Positions 63,826-64,000 of a stretch of DNA of 64,000 nt are shown here, in pieces. The position numbers and the translations under genes are program-made. A model generated the notes under the pieces. The model was not told where the DNA came from. It worked only from the letters and a program-made list of their open reading frames with translations, and searched no databases. Origin of the DNA: Symbiodinium natans (taxonomy: Eukaryota > Sar > Dinophyceae > Suessiales > Symbiodiniaceae). The first letter of the stretch is position 1; every line of letters begins with the position of its first letter. The stretch is from NCBI GenBank assembly GCA_905221605.1, contig CAJNDS010002634.1, forward strand, positions 804,001 through 868,000, read 5' to 3'.

Positions 63826-64000
63826 GTTTAGGGTTTAGGGTTTAGGGTTTAGGGCTTGGGGGTTTCGAGTTAAGGGTTAAAAGGGTTAGAAAGGGTGTTA
63901 AGGGTGAGGGTTAAAAGGGTTTCAAGAGTTTAAAGGGTTTCAAGGGATAAAAGGGTTAAAAAGGGCTAAGGGTTTAGAGGGTTCGGGGTTTCAGGTTTAG
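63826..64000. repeat. telomere-type array decaying into AAGGGTT words
   Basis: TTTAGGG units pass into GTTAAAAGGGTTTCAAGGG-like words to the window end; nothing else seen. Confidence 0.85.

Noticed and set aside
1-64000. Autonomous transposase for the TIR families.
   Set aside because: No open frame shows transposase-like length or a recognisable catalytic pattern; all copies are short and non-coding.

Overview
The window is eukaryotic nuclear DNA. There is no operon-like packing, no long intact ORF, no rRNA and no convincing tRNA. Coding sequence survives as short, GC-rich exons (about 40-250 nt), almost all readable on the + strand. They are separated by short introns and by an extraordinary load of interspersed TTTAGGG / CCCTAAA telomere-type repeats and small terminal-inverted-repeat (TIR) elements. 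The telomere unit, one-directional exons, GT-AG plus apparent GC-AG and GA-AG introns, and many 90-160 bp TIR elements sitting exactly in introns all fit a dinoflagellate best. The group is an inference; no marker gene proves it.

Layout. 0-7 kb: exon clusters, including a carrier-protein (ACP) domain at 3.4-3.9 kb and two phase-consistent multi-exon gene ends at 5.4-6.7 kb. 7.7-8.3 kb: a 10-bp minisatellite. 8.6-21 kb: scattered exons among telomere-type arrays. 21.8-25.2 kb: a ubiquitin-like gene, a cysteine-containing gene and Gly/Lys-rich exons interrupted by TIR elements. 26-33.7 kb: more exons, including a WD40-like gene at 28.6-29.4 kb. 34 kb: an inverted, tandem cluster. 34.5-42.9 kb: exons, including a SecA-like P-loop exon, and C-rich tracts. 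43.3-44.8 kb: a 116-bp minisatellite. 44.9-64 kb: many terminal exons, an ExoX-C-like protein, a GHSLG hydrolase exon, and dense TIR elements and arrays to the end.

The main message concerns intron origin. At least ten TIR-element copies from several families lie between exons whose reading phases agree when the element is removed with GT-AG, GC-AG or GA-AG borders; these behave like introners. Telomere-type arrays do the same: two introns (6509-6584 and 60237-60290) are pure TTTAGGG from the first base to the last, and a 20-nt one (50260-50279) is three units. Some arrays are flanked by 12-14 bp target duplications, and several are fused into TIR elements. All exon models come from reading-frame, splice-signal and phase reasoning on raw sequence, without transcript or homology support. 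GC-rich DNA often leaves two frames open, so confidences are moderate.
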